Source: Thiodiazotropha sp040506275 (GTDB lineage Bacteria > Pseudomonadota > Gammaproteobacteria > Chromatiales > Chromatiaceae). Taken from it: DNA of 64,000 nucleotides. The first letter of the stretch is position 1, and each line of letters starts with the position of its first letter. Shown one piece after another: positions 53,957 through 62,330 of the stretch. A model generated the notes under the pieces. The model worked only from the letters and a program-made list of their open reading frames with translations. It did not search any database and was not told the DNA's origin. The position numbers and the translations under genes were made by a program. The stretch is taken from the NCBI GenBank assembly GCA_040506275.1, contig JBEVXD010000014.1, forward strand, positions 1 through 64,000, in the 5' to 3' direction.

Positions 53957-53988
53957 GAATCAACTGCCGGTACAAAGGGAGTGATGGC

Positions 53989-55746
53989 ATGAGTGGAAAG
54001 CATAGCTGGATAACCTTATTCATTTTAAGTCTCTTACTCTTCGCCTGCGGTGGAGGCGGCGGGGATGACGATAGTGATGATGGTGACGACGACAATAATG
54101 GACCTGGCGTCACTGATACCAGCGGCACCCATCGTGTTCTGGCCTTTAATGACCTGGGCATGCACTGTGCTGATCTCGACTATTCAACATTCGTCATCCT
54201 ACCCCCCTTCAATGTCATACACAGTCAGGTGATCGAACGGGGTAATCCACCAAAGTTACTTGATGATAGCGATGTCGAAGTCAGCTATCTTGCCGCCTCT
54301 GATCCAAGTGGCTCCATCAACACAACCAGTCAGAACCTGGCAGGCAGTGTCGATAAAACCAATTTTTGGAGTGTTAACCCGAATACAGGCAATAGCTATG
54401 TCTTCGATCTGTTCGGAGACAACCCCGCGCCAGATGAGGGATTGGTATTCGACCAAAACATGCCAGGCATTCTCAACCCATACAGTGCCAATGACCCTCA
54501 GTTATTCAATGAATTCAACTCATCCAAGGGCTGGTTCTCAGCAGAGGGGATCCCGATACTGCCGGTCGATGACAATGGACAACTCAACGCCTATCCTTTG
54601 ATGAGGGTCTCAGCTCGGCAACCAGGTAGCGAAACATCCCTTGCCAGCCTTGATGTCGTCTTACCCGTCGCCTCAGAGGCGGACTGTCAGAACTGTCACG
54701 CCGCAGGTGAGATTGCAGCCCCCATCTCCAGTGATATTCCCTATCTAATCCCGGACGACATCAATGATTCCAATGCAGTATTGCAGGCGGCAAAAGAGAA
54801 CATACTGCTACTGCATGATGAGGAACACGGCACAAACCTGGTAGCAAGCAAACCTGTGCTATGTGCCGCATGCCACTACTCTGCAGCCTTGGATTTAAGC
54901 GGCTCAGGGCCTGCCGGCAGCCAGCTGGGAAATGACACCATGTCAGAGGTCATGCATAGACATCATGGTCAACTGACCGACGAAACGAGTGGCGAACCGA
55001 TCTTTCCCAGCAATGGCACCCTGGAAGAGACCTGTTATCAATGCCATCCAGGAAAAGTCACCCAGTGCCTTCGTGGCGCCATGGGCGGCGCAGGAATCGA
55101 ATGTGCCGATTGCCATGGGAGTATGCTTGCAGTCGGCCAGGAAACACGAGCACCATGGCTTGACGAGCCTCGTTGCGAATCCTGCCATACGGGTGATGCA
55201 ACCAACCACATGGGCACCAGTGTGAGATTGACCCAGGCCTGGGAAGACAACATCGACACAGCGACACCCCGGATTGCAGAGAACAAACGATTCGCAGAAA
55301 ACAACTCAACGCTCTACCGCAACAGTCTCGGTCATGGCGAAATCGCCTGTGAAGGCTGCCATGGTTCAACGCACGCCATCTGGCCAAATGCCAATGAAGC
55401 CTCCAATGACAACCTGGCGTCGATACAACTCCAGGGTCATGTCGGCACAATCAGTGATTGCAGCACGTGCCATACCAGCCTGCCCCTGACCCTGTCTGGC
55501 CCTCATGGCATGCACAACGTCAACAGCCGGGGCTGGAACCTTGATCACGAGGACTTTTACGAAGACGACCCCGGCAGCTGCCAAAGCTGTCATGGTGTAA
55601 ACCTGGAGGGCACCGTACTCTCCCAAGCAGCGGCTGACAGAAACTATTTGCGGGACGATGATGGAGAAAGAACGATATTTGTAGCAAAAGGTACGCAGGT
55701 GAGCTGCACCTTATGTCATGAATACCCTGAGGAGGAGGATGACTGA
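53989..55746 (+). CDS. Nine-heme c-type cytochrome lipoprotein
   Basis: Predicted periplasmic or outer-membrane lipoprotein of about 585 residues. The signal peptide ends at a lipobox-like LLFAC (Cys20), followed by Gly5 and an Asp-rich tether. An N-terminal domain without hemes (about 45-225) has RVLAFNDLGMHCADLDYSTFVILPPFNVIHSQV. Nine CxxCH heme sites then run from residue 233 to about 575: CQNCH, CAACH, CYQCH, CADCH, CESCH, CEGCH, CSTCH, CQSCH and CTLCH. The Shine-Dalgarno AAGGGAG precedes the ATG. Long-range electron transfer to an extracellular or periplasmic partner is likely. It is isolated, flanked by class-2 REPs on both sides. The acceptor is unknown. Confidence 0.9.
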   Translation: MSGKHSWITLFILSLLLFACGGGGGDDDSDDGDDDNNGPGVTDTSGTHRVLAFNDLGMHCADLDYSTFVILPPFNVIHSQVIERGNPPKLLDDSDVEVSYLAASDPSGSINTTSQNLAGSVDKTNFWSVNPNTGNSYVFDLFGDNPAPDEGLVFDQNMPGILNPYSANDPQLFNEFNSSKGWFSAEGIPILPVDDNGQLNAYPLMRVSARQPGSETSLASLDVVLPVASEADCQNCHAAGEIAAPISSDIPYLIPDDINDSNAVLQAAKENILLLHDEEHGTNLVASKPVLCAACHYSAALDLSGSGPAGSQLGNDTMSEVMHRHHGQLTDETSGEPIFPSNGTLEETCYQCHPGKVTQCLRGAMGGAGIECADCHGSMLAVGQETRAPWLDEPRCESCHTGDATNHMGTSVRLTQAWEDNIDTATPRIAENKRFAENNSTLYRNSLGHGEIACEGCHGSTHAIWPNANEASNDNLASIQLQGHVGTISDCSTCHTSLPLTLSGPHGMHNVNSRGWNLDHEDFYEDDPGSCQSCHGVNLEGTVLSQAAADRNYLRDDDGERTIFVAKGTQVSCTLCHEYPEEEDD

Positions 55747-55763
55747 TCCGCAGAGAATCTAAC

Positions 55764-55793
55764 AAAAGAGTGTCACAGTTAACTCTCTTTTTC
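55764..55793 (+). terminator. Weak putative terminator of cytochrome gene
   Basis: AGAGT pairs with ACTCT across a 10-base loop and is followed by CTTTTTC, about 20 bp after the stop codon. The stem is short, so confidence is low. Confidence 0.4.
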
Positions 55794-56180
55794 AGGCTCA
55801 AACAAACAGCTTATCGAACAGCCGGTTAAAATAGAAATCAGTATCGTAGGGTGGGGCCATGCCCCACCATTTAAGGCAGATGATAGTTTAAAGGCATCTA
55901 GAATTTTTCAACATGATTCAGTCACATCTCTCATCACCGCTGAAGTCCTGGTGCTTTATGGTGGGGCATGGCCCCACCCTACAACCAATAGTTCCAAACT
56001 AGAACAGTACACCTCTTAGTATCCCGTTTTGACACGAGTGAGAAGCGCAGGAAAAACCGATCAGCGGGCCTGACTGTTTGAGCACAGCGAGTTTCAGGCC
56101 TGCCGGTTTTTTCCGAGCATCGCAGCGGACCCGAAGGGGCGTGACATACGGGCGCCCTTTCTTTTGGTTACTTTTCTTTT

Positions 56181-56211
56181 CCTCGTTCCCACGCAGAGCG
56201 TGGGAACGAGG
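56181..56211. repeat. Palindrome CCTCGTTCCCACGC, short copy
   Basis: 31-bp palindrome with 14-bp arms (CCTCGTTCCCACGC and GCGTGGGAACGAGG) and a three-base centre. It occupies the position where the homologous repeat at 80-302 reads TTTTGGCGAAAAAGAAAAG, showing insertion or replacement inside an older repeat. Confidence 0.85.
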
Positions 56212-56238
56212 AAAAGTGACTCGCCCAGGGGGGCGAAA

Positions 56239-56338
56239 NNNNNNNNNNNNNNNNNNNNNNNNNNNNNNNNNNNNNNNNNNNNNNNNNNNNNNNNNNNNNN
56301 NNNNNNNNNNNNNNNNNNNNNNNNNNNNNNNNNNNNNN
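56239..56338. other. Assembly gap of 100 N
   Basis: Exactly 100 N, a conventional scaffold gap of unknown true length. It falls between two copies of the same repeat, so the assembly most likely broke on the repeat. Confidence 0.98.
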
Positions 56339-56415
56339 CGGTTTTTTCCGAGCATCGCAGCGGACCCGTAGGGGCGTGGCAGACGGGCGCCCTTTCTTTT
56401 GGTTACTTTTCTTTT

Positions 56416-56520
56416 CCTCGTTCCCACGCTCTGCGTGGGAATGCATATAGCAGGAGAACATACCTCATTGCTCTGTTTTTACTTACCATATGCGTTCCCA
56501 CGCAGAGCGTGGGAACGAGG
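56416..56520. repeat. Composite palindromic element of two CCTCGTTCCCACGC units
   Basis: A 105-bp element flanked by the same CCTCGTTCCC end in inverted orientation. The left palindrome (56416-56440) and right palindrome (about 56493-56520) face each other around a 52-bp spacer. It is inserted at the same site of the host repeat as the short copy at 56181. It looks like a miniature element made from two palindromes. Confidence 0.8.
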
Positions 56521-56946
56521 AAAAGTGACTCGCCCAGGGGGGCGAAACAGTAGCGTGATGAGTTGATGGTAATAAAGACTGGGTACTCTTCTGAATAAAC
56601 TCAGTGTAGGGTGCGGCCTGCCGCACCATGCCCAACAGAAACGAAATCACCTAAAATTCGGATTACAGACACTGCTGGTTGTGAACAAAGTATCTGGGAT
56701 TTCTGGAGTATCTATACCCCGATGGTGCGGCAGGCCGCACCCTACGGAGGGTAAAGGGAGAGATGGTTTCCACCTCTCTCATTGTGATAGATAGAGGGGC
56801 TGGCTATTCCTCGCCAATCGTTGCTGGGAATAGATATAACAATTCTGATCAATCGCTAATTCATGGATAACAAATTATATGAGTTTCATGTGCAACTTTT
56901 AAAAAAAAGGTGCAGTTAAAACTATATATTCTTGCAGGTGTTTTAA

Positions 56947-58680
56947 TTATACAAACAACTTTTCGAACAGCTGATCATCATCACTTTCCCCCAGCTGCTC
57001 AAAATAGACATCAGTCCTCTGCTTGAGGTCAGTCAGATTACTCTGGCGAATCAACTCCCTGGTCTCAAGCAGTGCGCTGGGTTGCATACTAAGTTCACGC
57101 AAGCCCATCCCTATCAGCAAACGGACATAACGCGGATCACCCGCCATTTCGCCACACATACTGACAGGGATATCAGCCTGACGGGCCGCATCAATGGTAT
57201 TTTCAATCAGTGATAACACCGCTGGGTGCAACGGATCAAAAAGAAAATTAACCTCTTCATCCATTCTATCCACCGCAAGAGTGTATTGAATCAGGTCATT
57301 TGTGCCTATCGAAAGAAAGTCTAGATAGTGGGCAAAACGTTTCGCCACTATTGCAGCTGCGGGAACCTCAATCATACCGCCGATAGGGATATTAGGGTCG
57401 AAAGGAATGTTCTCTTTGGTAAGCTCAAACTTGGTTTTATCAATGATGTCCAAAACCTGTTTTAACTCTTGAATCCCTGAGAGCATCGGAATCATCAGTC
57501 GCACCGGCCCCTCTGCAGATGCACGAAGAATTGCTCTAAGCTGTGGTACGAACAGTTCAGGCTCCTTCAGACAGAGCCTAATCGCCCGCAATCCCAAGGC
57601 AGGGTTGATGGATGGCATGCAACTCGATTCAGCAATAGCGCCCGTGGTCTTGTCCACCCCCAGGTCGAGTGTACGTATAGTGAGCGGTATGCCACCCAAT
57701 CCCCTTACAGCAGAGAGATAGACATCCAACTGCTCAGCTTCAGTCGGGGGTTCGCTACGATTCATATAGAGGAACTCTGTGCGAAACAGGCCCACTCCGT
57801 CGGCTCGGTTTTCCATCGTTATACCGATATCTTCCGGAAGCTCGATATTGGCGTACAGAAATATCTGCTCTCCATCTGTGGTCAGCGCAGGTAGATCTAC
57901 CTGCTGGCGAAGCTCCACCTCTCTTCTTCTGCGGGTCTCTATACGCTGTCTGTAATAATCCAGGATACGCTCGGTAGGATCAGCCAACACAACGCCCTGG
58001 GCGCCATCAACAACCAGAGGCTCGCCCTGTCGAAACAGAACTGTCGCCTGGTGAATACCCACCACCGCGGGAATACCCAGACTACGGGCCAGAATGGCGG
58101 TATGGGAGAGTGGCCCGCCAAACTCGGTAATAAATGCGGCAACCCCCTGGTTTTTCATCATAATCGTTTCTGCTGGCGTCAGATCCCGCGCCACGATAAC
58201 CCGTCCTTTGAGATCTCCTCTCTGTTCAGGTTTCCCGCCGGCCAAAACGAACTGCACATGCCCCACAACATGATTAACATCATCTTTGCGGGTACGCAGA
58301 TAAGGGTCATCCATCTCATCAAAGACCCGAACCAGCTCATCTCGACGCACCTGCAAAGCCCACTCTGCGGTGTACATTTTCTCCCGGATCAGGCTTATGG
58401 TTGCCTGACTGATAGCACTGTCCTCCAGCATCAGCAGGTGAGTATCAATGAATTCACTGATATCCTGGGCAGTATCCTCAGGGATCTGGTTGCGTACTGA
58501 ACGTAAGTGGTTTGTGGTGGTCAACAAGGCCGTTTCAAAGCGCTTGATCTCCACTTCGACACGATCCCTGGCAATCTCTCGATGGGTAATCTCTGGTACA
58601 CCCTGCTGCAACAGGTAGGCATCACCAATTGCGACCTCGCGGGTCGTCTTGATACCTATTCCCTGACAGGAAAGCGTCAT
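56947..58680 (-). CDS. ptsI: PTS enzyme I (phosphoenolpyruvate-protein phosphotransferase)
   Basis: Enzyme I of about 577 residues, which transfers phosphate from phosphoenolpyruvate to HPr. The active His193 is in TEFGGPLSHTAILARSLGIPAVVG. The C-terminal PEP-binding barrel has GVGLFRTEFLYMNRSEPPTE, SIGTNDLIQYTLAVDR and the catalytic Cys in VSMCGEMAGDP. It has no N-terminal GAF domain, so it is EI itself rather than the PtsP (EI-Ntr) type. It is last of the operon (4-bp overlap with the HPr gene). With no EIIBC sugar transporter in the window it probably serves regulation. Confidence 0.97.
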   Translation of the reverse strand: MTLSCQGIGIKTTREVAIGDAYLLQQGVPEITHREIARDRVEVEIKRFETALLTTTNHLRSVRNQIPEDTAQDISEFIDTHLLMLEDSAISQATISLIREKMYTAEWALQVRRDELVRVFDEMDDPYLRTRKDDVNHVVGHVQFVLAGGKPEQRGDLKGRVIVARDLTPAETIMMKNQGVAAFITEFGGPLSHTAILARSLGIPAVVGIHQATVLFRQGEPLVVDGAQGVVLADPTERILDYYRQRIETRRRREVELRQQVDLPALTTDGEQIFLYANIELPEDIGITMENRADGVGLFRTEFLYMNRSEPPTEAEQLDVYLSAVRGLGGIPLTIRTLDLGVDKTTGAIAESSCMPSINPALGLRAIRLCLKEPELFVPQLRAILRASAEGPVRLMIPMLSGIQELKQVLDIIDKTKFELTKENIPFDPNIPIGGMIEVPAAAIVAKRFAHYLDFLSIGTNDLIQYTLAVDRMDEEVNFLFDPLHPAVLSLIENTIDAARQADIPVSMCGEMAGDPRYVRLLIGMGLRELSMQPSALLETRELIRQSNLTDLKQRTDVYFEQLGESDDDQLFEKLFV

Positions 58681-58946
58681 TGCTCCTCTCCAAATTTATT
58701 ATTGATGAGCACAATCAATGACTCCATCGCCTGCTGTTCATCACGCCCATCGATTTCGAGCTTTAATACTGATCCCTTATTCGCAGCCAGCATCATTACA
58801 CCCATAATGCTTTTACCATTAACCCGCTGACCATTTCGATTCAGAAAAACATGGCTGTCATAACCATTGGCACAACTGACAAGCTTTGCTGCAGCACGGG
58901 CATGCAGTCCAAGTTTATTAATTATTTCTATCTCTTTTTCTAACAT
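58677..58946 (-). CDS. ptsH: HPr phosphocarrier protein
   Basis: HPr of about 89 residues. The phospho-acceptor His15 lies in GLHARAAAKLV. Ser46 in VNGKSIMGVMML is the regulatory site phosphorylated by HPr kinase, which is encoded upstream in the same operon. It passes phosphate from EI to the EIIA proteins. Its gene overlaps ptsI by 4 bp and follows the EIIA gene by 9 bp. Confidence 0.97.
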   Translation of the reverse strand: MLEKEIEIINKLGLHARAAAKLVSCANGYDSHVFLNRNGQRVNGKSIMGVMMLAANKGSVLKLEIDGRDEQQAMESLIVLINNKFGEEQ

Positions 58947-58955
58947 GATTGATAT

Positions 58956-59354
58956 TTATTTTAAGGGGCTTTTGCAGCAATGTATCCCATCCCTGCCGCC
59001 ACTGACGGCTTTTTCCGTCAATGACTTCAGGTCGAGATCCTGATAATTGAGCGTACGAATCAACATCGGCAGGTTAAGCCCTGAAACCACATTTACCCGA
59101 CCTGACTCTGCCAGACTATAAGCAATATTACTGGGTGTTGAGCCATACATGTCAGTAAACACCAGCACGCCCTCTCCATCGTCCAGGTTATCCACCACAT
59201 TTCGTGCCTGAGTTTTAATTTGATCAGGGTTGCAGTCTGTAGATACCGTCAAAGTTTCAACCGGAAGCAGCGCACCATTAAACATCTTATTGGCTGTATC
59301 AAGCAGCGCATCACCAACATGAGAATGAGTTATTAACAACAGCCCAATACTCAT
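58956..59354 (-). CDS. PTS mannose-type EIIA component
   Basis: EIIA of the mannose/fructose-specific (PTS-EIIA-Man) fold, about 132 residues. Phospho-acceptor His10 is in LLLITHSHVGDALLDTA, and the Asp loop is in GVLVFTDMYGSTPSNIAYSL. There is no EIIB, EIIC or EIID gene nearby, so it likely works as a regulatory phosphate end point rather than in sugar uptake. The gene overlaps rapZ by 4 bp and precedes the HPr gene. Confidence 0.94.
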   Translation of the reverse strand: MSIGLLLITHSHVGDALLDTANKMFNGALLPVETLTVSTDCNPDQIKTQARNVVDNLDDGEGVLVFTDMYGSTPSNIAYSLAESGRVNVVSGLNLPMLIRTLNYQDLDLKSLTEKAVSGGRDGIHCCKSPLK

Positions 59355-60217
59355 GAAAGCTCACGATGTCGAGACATGACTTGTAAGCCCGCTGCCTTAA
59401 AATGGTGATATAACTGCTCTACCACATAAACAGAACGATGTTGTCCACCAGTACAGCCTATAGCGATGGTTAAGTAGCTGCGCCCATCCGCTTCGAAAGC
59501 GGGAATCCAGCGGGAGAGAAAGCTGATCAGATCTGACACCATGCTACTGGTTTCATTCTGAGCCTTGAGATACTCAGCAACAGGCTTATCCAATCCAGTA
59601 AAGGTACGCAATTCAATCTGCCAATAGGGGTTTGGCAGACACCGCACATCAAACAGATAGTCCACATCTCTCGGCAGCCCGTGCTTGAATCCGAAAGATT
59701 CAAACAAAATCGAAACCTGTCCATTCTCACCACCGATTCTATTTCGAACAATATCACGCAACTCATGTACATTGCTGTGGGTTGTATCTATTCTGAGATT
59801 TGCAGCTTCATTCAACGGTTGCAGCAGCTCTCGCTCATGCTGAATGGCTTCACTGAGGGATCGTTGCTGATTGGTCAGGGGATGTTTGCGTCGGGTCTCG
59901 CTAAAACGCTTTATCAGCGTATCCAGCTGAGCATCGAGAAACAGCATATTGCAATTAAGACCACGCTGACGAATGCTCTCTACGACTCCAGGTAGATTTG
60001 AGATCTGACTTGGCTGGCTACGAGCATCTATACCCACCGCAGTCTTATTAAAGATCTCCTCAGGCTCACCATTCAAATAATCGGACACTGAAACCAGTAG
60101 CGAGACTGGGAGATTGTCGATGCAGTAGTATCCCAAATCCTCCAGAGTATGCAGGGCAATGGTCTTACCTGAGCCGGAGAGCCCTGTCACGATCTGAAGT
60201 TGTATCTCATTTGCCAT
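59351..60217 (-). CDS. rapZ: RNase adaptor/nucleotide-binding protein RapZ
   Basis: P-loop protein of about 288 residues. The Walker A motif is TGLSGSGKT near residues 11-19. The C-terminal domain carries the TIAIGCTGGQHRSVYVVEQL signature that binds glucosamine-6-phosphate in E. coli RapZ, an adaptor guiding RNase E to the small RNA GlmZ. The length is normal. It sits between hprK (178-bp gap) and the EIIA gene (4-bp overlap), a standard place next to nitrogen-PTS genes. Confidence 0.96.
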   Translation of the reverse strand: MANEIQLQIVTGLSGSGKTIALHTLEDLGYYCIDNLPVSLLVSVSDYLNGEPEEIFNKTAVGIDARSQPSQISNLPGVVESIRQRGLNCNMLFLDAQLDTLIKRFSETRRKHPLTNQQRSLSEAIQHERELLQPLNEAANLRIDTTHSNVHELRDIVRNRIGGENGQVSILFESFGFKHGLPRDVDYLFDVRCLPNPYWQIELRTFTGLDKPVAEYLKAQNETSSMVSDLISFLSRWIPAFEADGRSYLTIAIGCTGGQHRSVYVVEQLYHHFKAAGLQVMSRHRELS

Positions 60218-60395
60218 ACTGTTCAGGCCTTAGTGTTATCTATCCTACTCCAGCTCGGTAGCATCGCCCGTTCGCCAGATAAAATCACCATTTCGGAATA
60301 CAAACTATCCGGAAGATCCATAAACCGCATCGCGGTCCCTTGGTCAGCAGAACATGCACTTAGCATATTCTTCACGCTGCCATCAAAAAAGCTGA

Positions 60396-61334
60396 CTAGC
60401 CCTGTTCAATATAGCTTTTCTGACGTTCGATAAAATCATCGGTCGCATTATACCCATCCATCTTCAGTAGATGTTGTCGAACAGCTGTCTCCACCAGAAT
60501 TGCCAGATTTCTACCTGCGGCAACTGGCAGGCTTGTCTGAGGCACCTCGACCCCCAGCAATGTTCGATGGGAATGACACCCTTCCAGACGATCCATATTA
60601 TCTAATTTTTTATCATCAAACTTAAGCAGATCGATAATCAAGTGTAGCTGTTTCTCTGGCTTTATAGCACTGTTGCCAAAAATCGCGCGGACATTAATCA
60701 AACCCAATCCACGAACTTCAAGAAAGTCTTGCAATACCTTCGGACAACGGCCATTCAAAGTACTACTTCCTGTTTTGTAAAACTCTGTTGCATCATCCGC
60801 TACAAGGCGATGTCCTCTTGAAATCAACGCCAGGGCCAATTCACTTTTACCTATAGCAGGATCTCCACTGAGCAGTACGCCCTTACCCAGAACCTCCATA
60901 TAAACTCCGTGTAGCAACAGAGTCTCACCCACCGGCAGGCTGAATTTCTCCAGCAGTCTATGGATCACATAGTTATCCCCTTTCGGGGTAAAAATGAGCG
61001 CTGTACTGTTTTGTTCTGCCAATTCAAGGCAGCTCTTTTGTGGCTTCAGGCCATCTGTAAATATCAGCGCCAGAGGTGAGGTAGTAAAAAGTGCCCTTAG
61101 GGATTCCCGGTAATTTTTTTCGCCACCACTCTGTAGGTGTTTCTGCTCAGGAGGACCAATCACTTGAATTTGATTGGGCCGAATCAGATTCAGTGGCCCG
61201 ACAGGTTGTTGGCTGTGAGGCGACTCACTATTCAGCTCGATGCTTCGTCCATCTCCATCACCATTCCAGCTCAGCGAAAGTTCGCTGGCAAATTCGTCGA
61301 AAAGATCGCGAATGGTGTAATTGGTGGACATCAA
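60396..61334 (-). CDS. hprK: HPr kinase/phosphorylase
   Basis: Enzyme of about 312 residues that phosphorylates and dephosphorylates HPr on Ser46. The P-loop is GDPAIGKSELALALISRGHRLVADDATEF (about 157-185), followed by EVRGLGLINVRAIFG. The N-terminal domain is typical. It is unusual in gammaproteobacteria such as enterics but common in other proteobacterial lineages that have lost sugar-transporting PTS. Its start (ATG 61334, with a second ATG at 61331) overlaps the ptsN stop by 4 bp. Confidence 0.96.
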   Translation of the reverse strand: MMSTNYTIRDLFDEFASELSLSWNGDGDGRSIELNSESPHSQQPVGPLNLIRPNQIQVIGPPEQKHLQSGGEKNYRESLRALFTTSPLALIFTDGLKPQKSCLELAEQNSTALIFTPKGDNYVIHRLLEKFSLPVGETLLLHGVYMEVLGKGVLLSGDPAIGKSELALALISRGHRLVADDATEFYKTGSSTLNGRCPKVLQDFLEVRGLGLINVRAIFGNSAIKPEKQLHLIIDLLKFDDKKLDNMDRLEGCHSHRTLLGVEVPQTSLPVAAGRNLAILVETAVRQHLLKMDGYNATDDFIERQKSYIEQG

Positions 61335-61801
61335 ACTGACAATATCGCCGCTTCTCTCTGCCTGATTAACTGAAACAGTTGCTGCGTTGTTTCCGCCTCG
61401 CGCAGTGCAGAGCAGAATGGAGGGTCATCAAACATCCTGGCCAATTTTGCCAGCAGTTGCAGATGGGCTTCAGTTGCCTCCTCAGGAACCAGCATAGCAA
61501 AGGCAAGATCTACTGATTGGTTGTCGATCGCATCAAAATCGACCCCTGAAGGGAGTTGAATAAATGCAGCAGTGGATTGCGTGATCTGAGGCATTCGCGC
61601 ATGGGGTAGCGCTATTCCTTTGCCCAGTCCGGTGCTGCCTAAACGCTCACGTTCAAGCAAGGCATCAAACACAATATCCTGTGAGAGACCAGGAGCAGAA
61701 TTGGCCAATCTAAGGCCAAGCTGCTCCAGGACACGCTTTTTACTGGCTGCCTCCACACCGCAGCCGATCCGTTCCTCAAGCAGAAATCCGTCGGGAAACA
61801 T
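61331..61801 (-). CDS. ptsN: Nitrogen-regulatory PTS protein EIIA-Ntr
   Basis: EIIA-Ntr of about 156 residues, fructose-type EIIA fold. The phosphorylatable His67 lies in GLGKGIALPHARMP. It regulates potassium transport and nitrogen and carbon metabolism according to its phosphorylation state. It lies between hpf and hprK in the rpoN operon. A chain to EI and HPr encoded in the same operon is the likely phosphate source. The 20-bp gap to hpf fits co-transcription. Confidence 0.96.
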   Translation of the reverse strand: MFPDGFLLEERIGCGVEAASKKRVLEQLGLRLANSAPGLSQDIVFDALLERERLGSTGLGKGIALPHARMPQITQSTAAFIQLPSGVDFDAIDNQSVDLAFAMLVPEEATEAHLQLLAKLARMFDDPPFCSALREAETTQQLFQLIRQREAAILSV

Positions 61802-61821
61802 GGAGACCTCGCCAGTTCTGT

Positions 61822-62160
61822 CTATTCTGAACTACTAGTACTACTTACAGCGTACTTCGCGCCACTACCGGCACGATGACTCTGCATCTTTTCTTTATGC
61901 TTTATGACTTGCCTGTCCAACTTATCGGTAAGCCCATCGATGGCCGCATACATATCTTCCTGTACTGCATCAGCGAATACGCTGGCACCGTTCACTTGCA
62001 TGGTGGCTTCCGCCTTTTGCCTCAGCTTTTCGACGCTCAAGATAACATGCACGTTGATTACGTTATCAAAATGCCGTTCAAGACGTTCGAACTTATTATC
62101 TACATAGCTTTTCAAGGCATCGGTAACTTCCACATGATGACCGGTAACGCTTATCTGCAT
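61822..62160 (-). CDS. hpf: Ribosome hibernation-promoting factor
   Basis: HPF/RaiA-type protein of about 112 residues that binds the 30S decoding centre and promotes hibernating 70S/100S ribosomes. Motifs are MQISVTGHHVEVTDALKSYVDNKFERLERHF and AEATMQVNGASVFADAVQEDMYAAIDGLTDKLDRQVIKHKEKM. It is the short form, without the C-terminal dimerisation domain of the long type. It follows rpoN by about 170 bp. Confidence 0.96.
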   Translation of the reverse strand: MQISVTGHHVEVTDALKSYVDNKFERLERHFDNVINVHVILSVEKLRQKAEATMQVNGASVFADAVQEDMYAAIDGLTDKLDRQVIKHKEKMQSHRAGSGAKYAVSSTSSSE

Positions 62161-62330
62161 AATTTTCTCCTGTCTTAGATGAGTTGACTCATCACTCTAA
62201 CTGATGCGGCGAAATAACGCCGGGGCATTTTTACAGCAACTCATTCATGAATCCACTTTTATCTGAAACCAGTCCGTTTCAGAAAGCATATATAATCATG
62301 AATAATAGCCACTCCGATAATTCACTTCAC

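Larger units (their letters stand above)
53611..53988. other. Intergenic region with class-2 REPs
   Basis: About 380 bp without a gene. Two class-2 REPs lie at 53753-53771 and 53819-53837 in opposite orientation, and a 46-bp palindrome sits at 53911-53956 just before the cytochrome gene. A 6-bp hairpin at 53617-53634 after glgP is too weak to call a terminator. Confidence 0.7.
55747..56946. repeat. Repeat cluster and assembly gap
   Basis: About 1.2 kb with no gene. Class-2 REPs lie at 55850-55868 and 55960-55978. A copy of the 80-302 repeat spans 56008-56238, a 100-N gap covers 56239-56338, and a second partial copy runs from 56339 to about 56580. Class-1 REPs are at 56610-56627 and 56723-56741. 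Two palindromic insertions lie inside the copies (next entries). The remaining 200 bp before the ptsI stop is AT-rich. Confidence 0.85.

Noticed and set aside
56889..56914. TGCA-A/T-rich hairpin after ptsI as terminator
   Set aside because: Mismatched, nearly all A-T stem, too weak to call.
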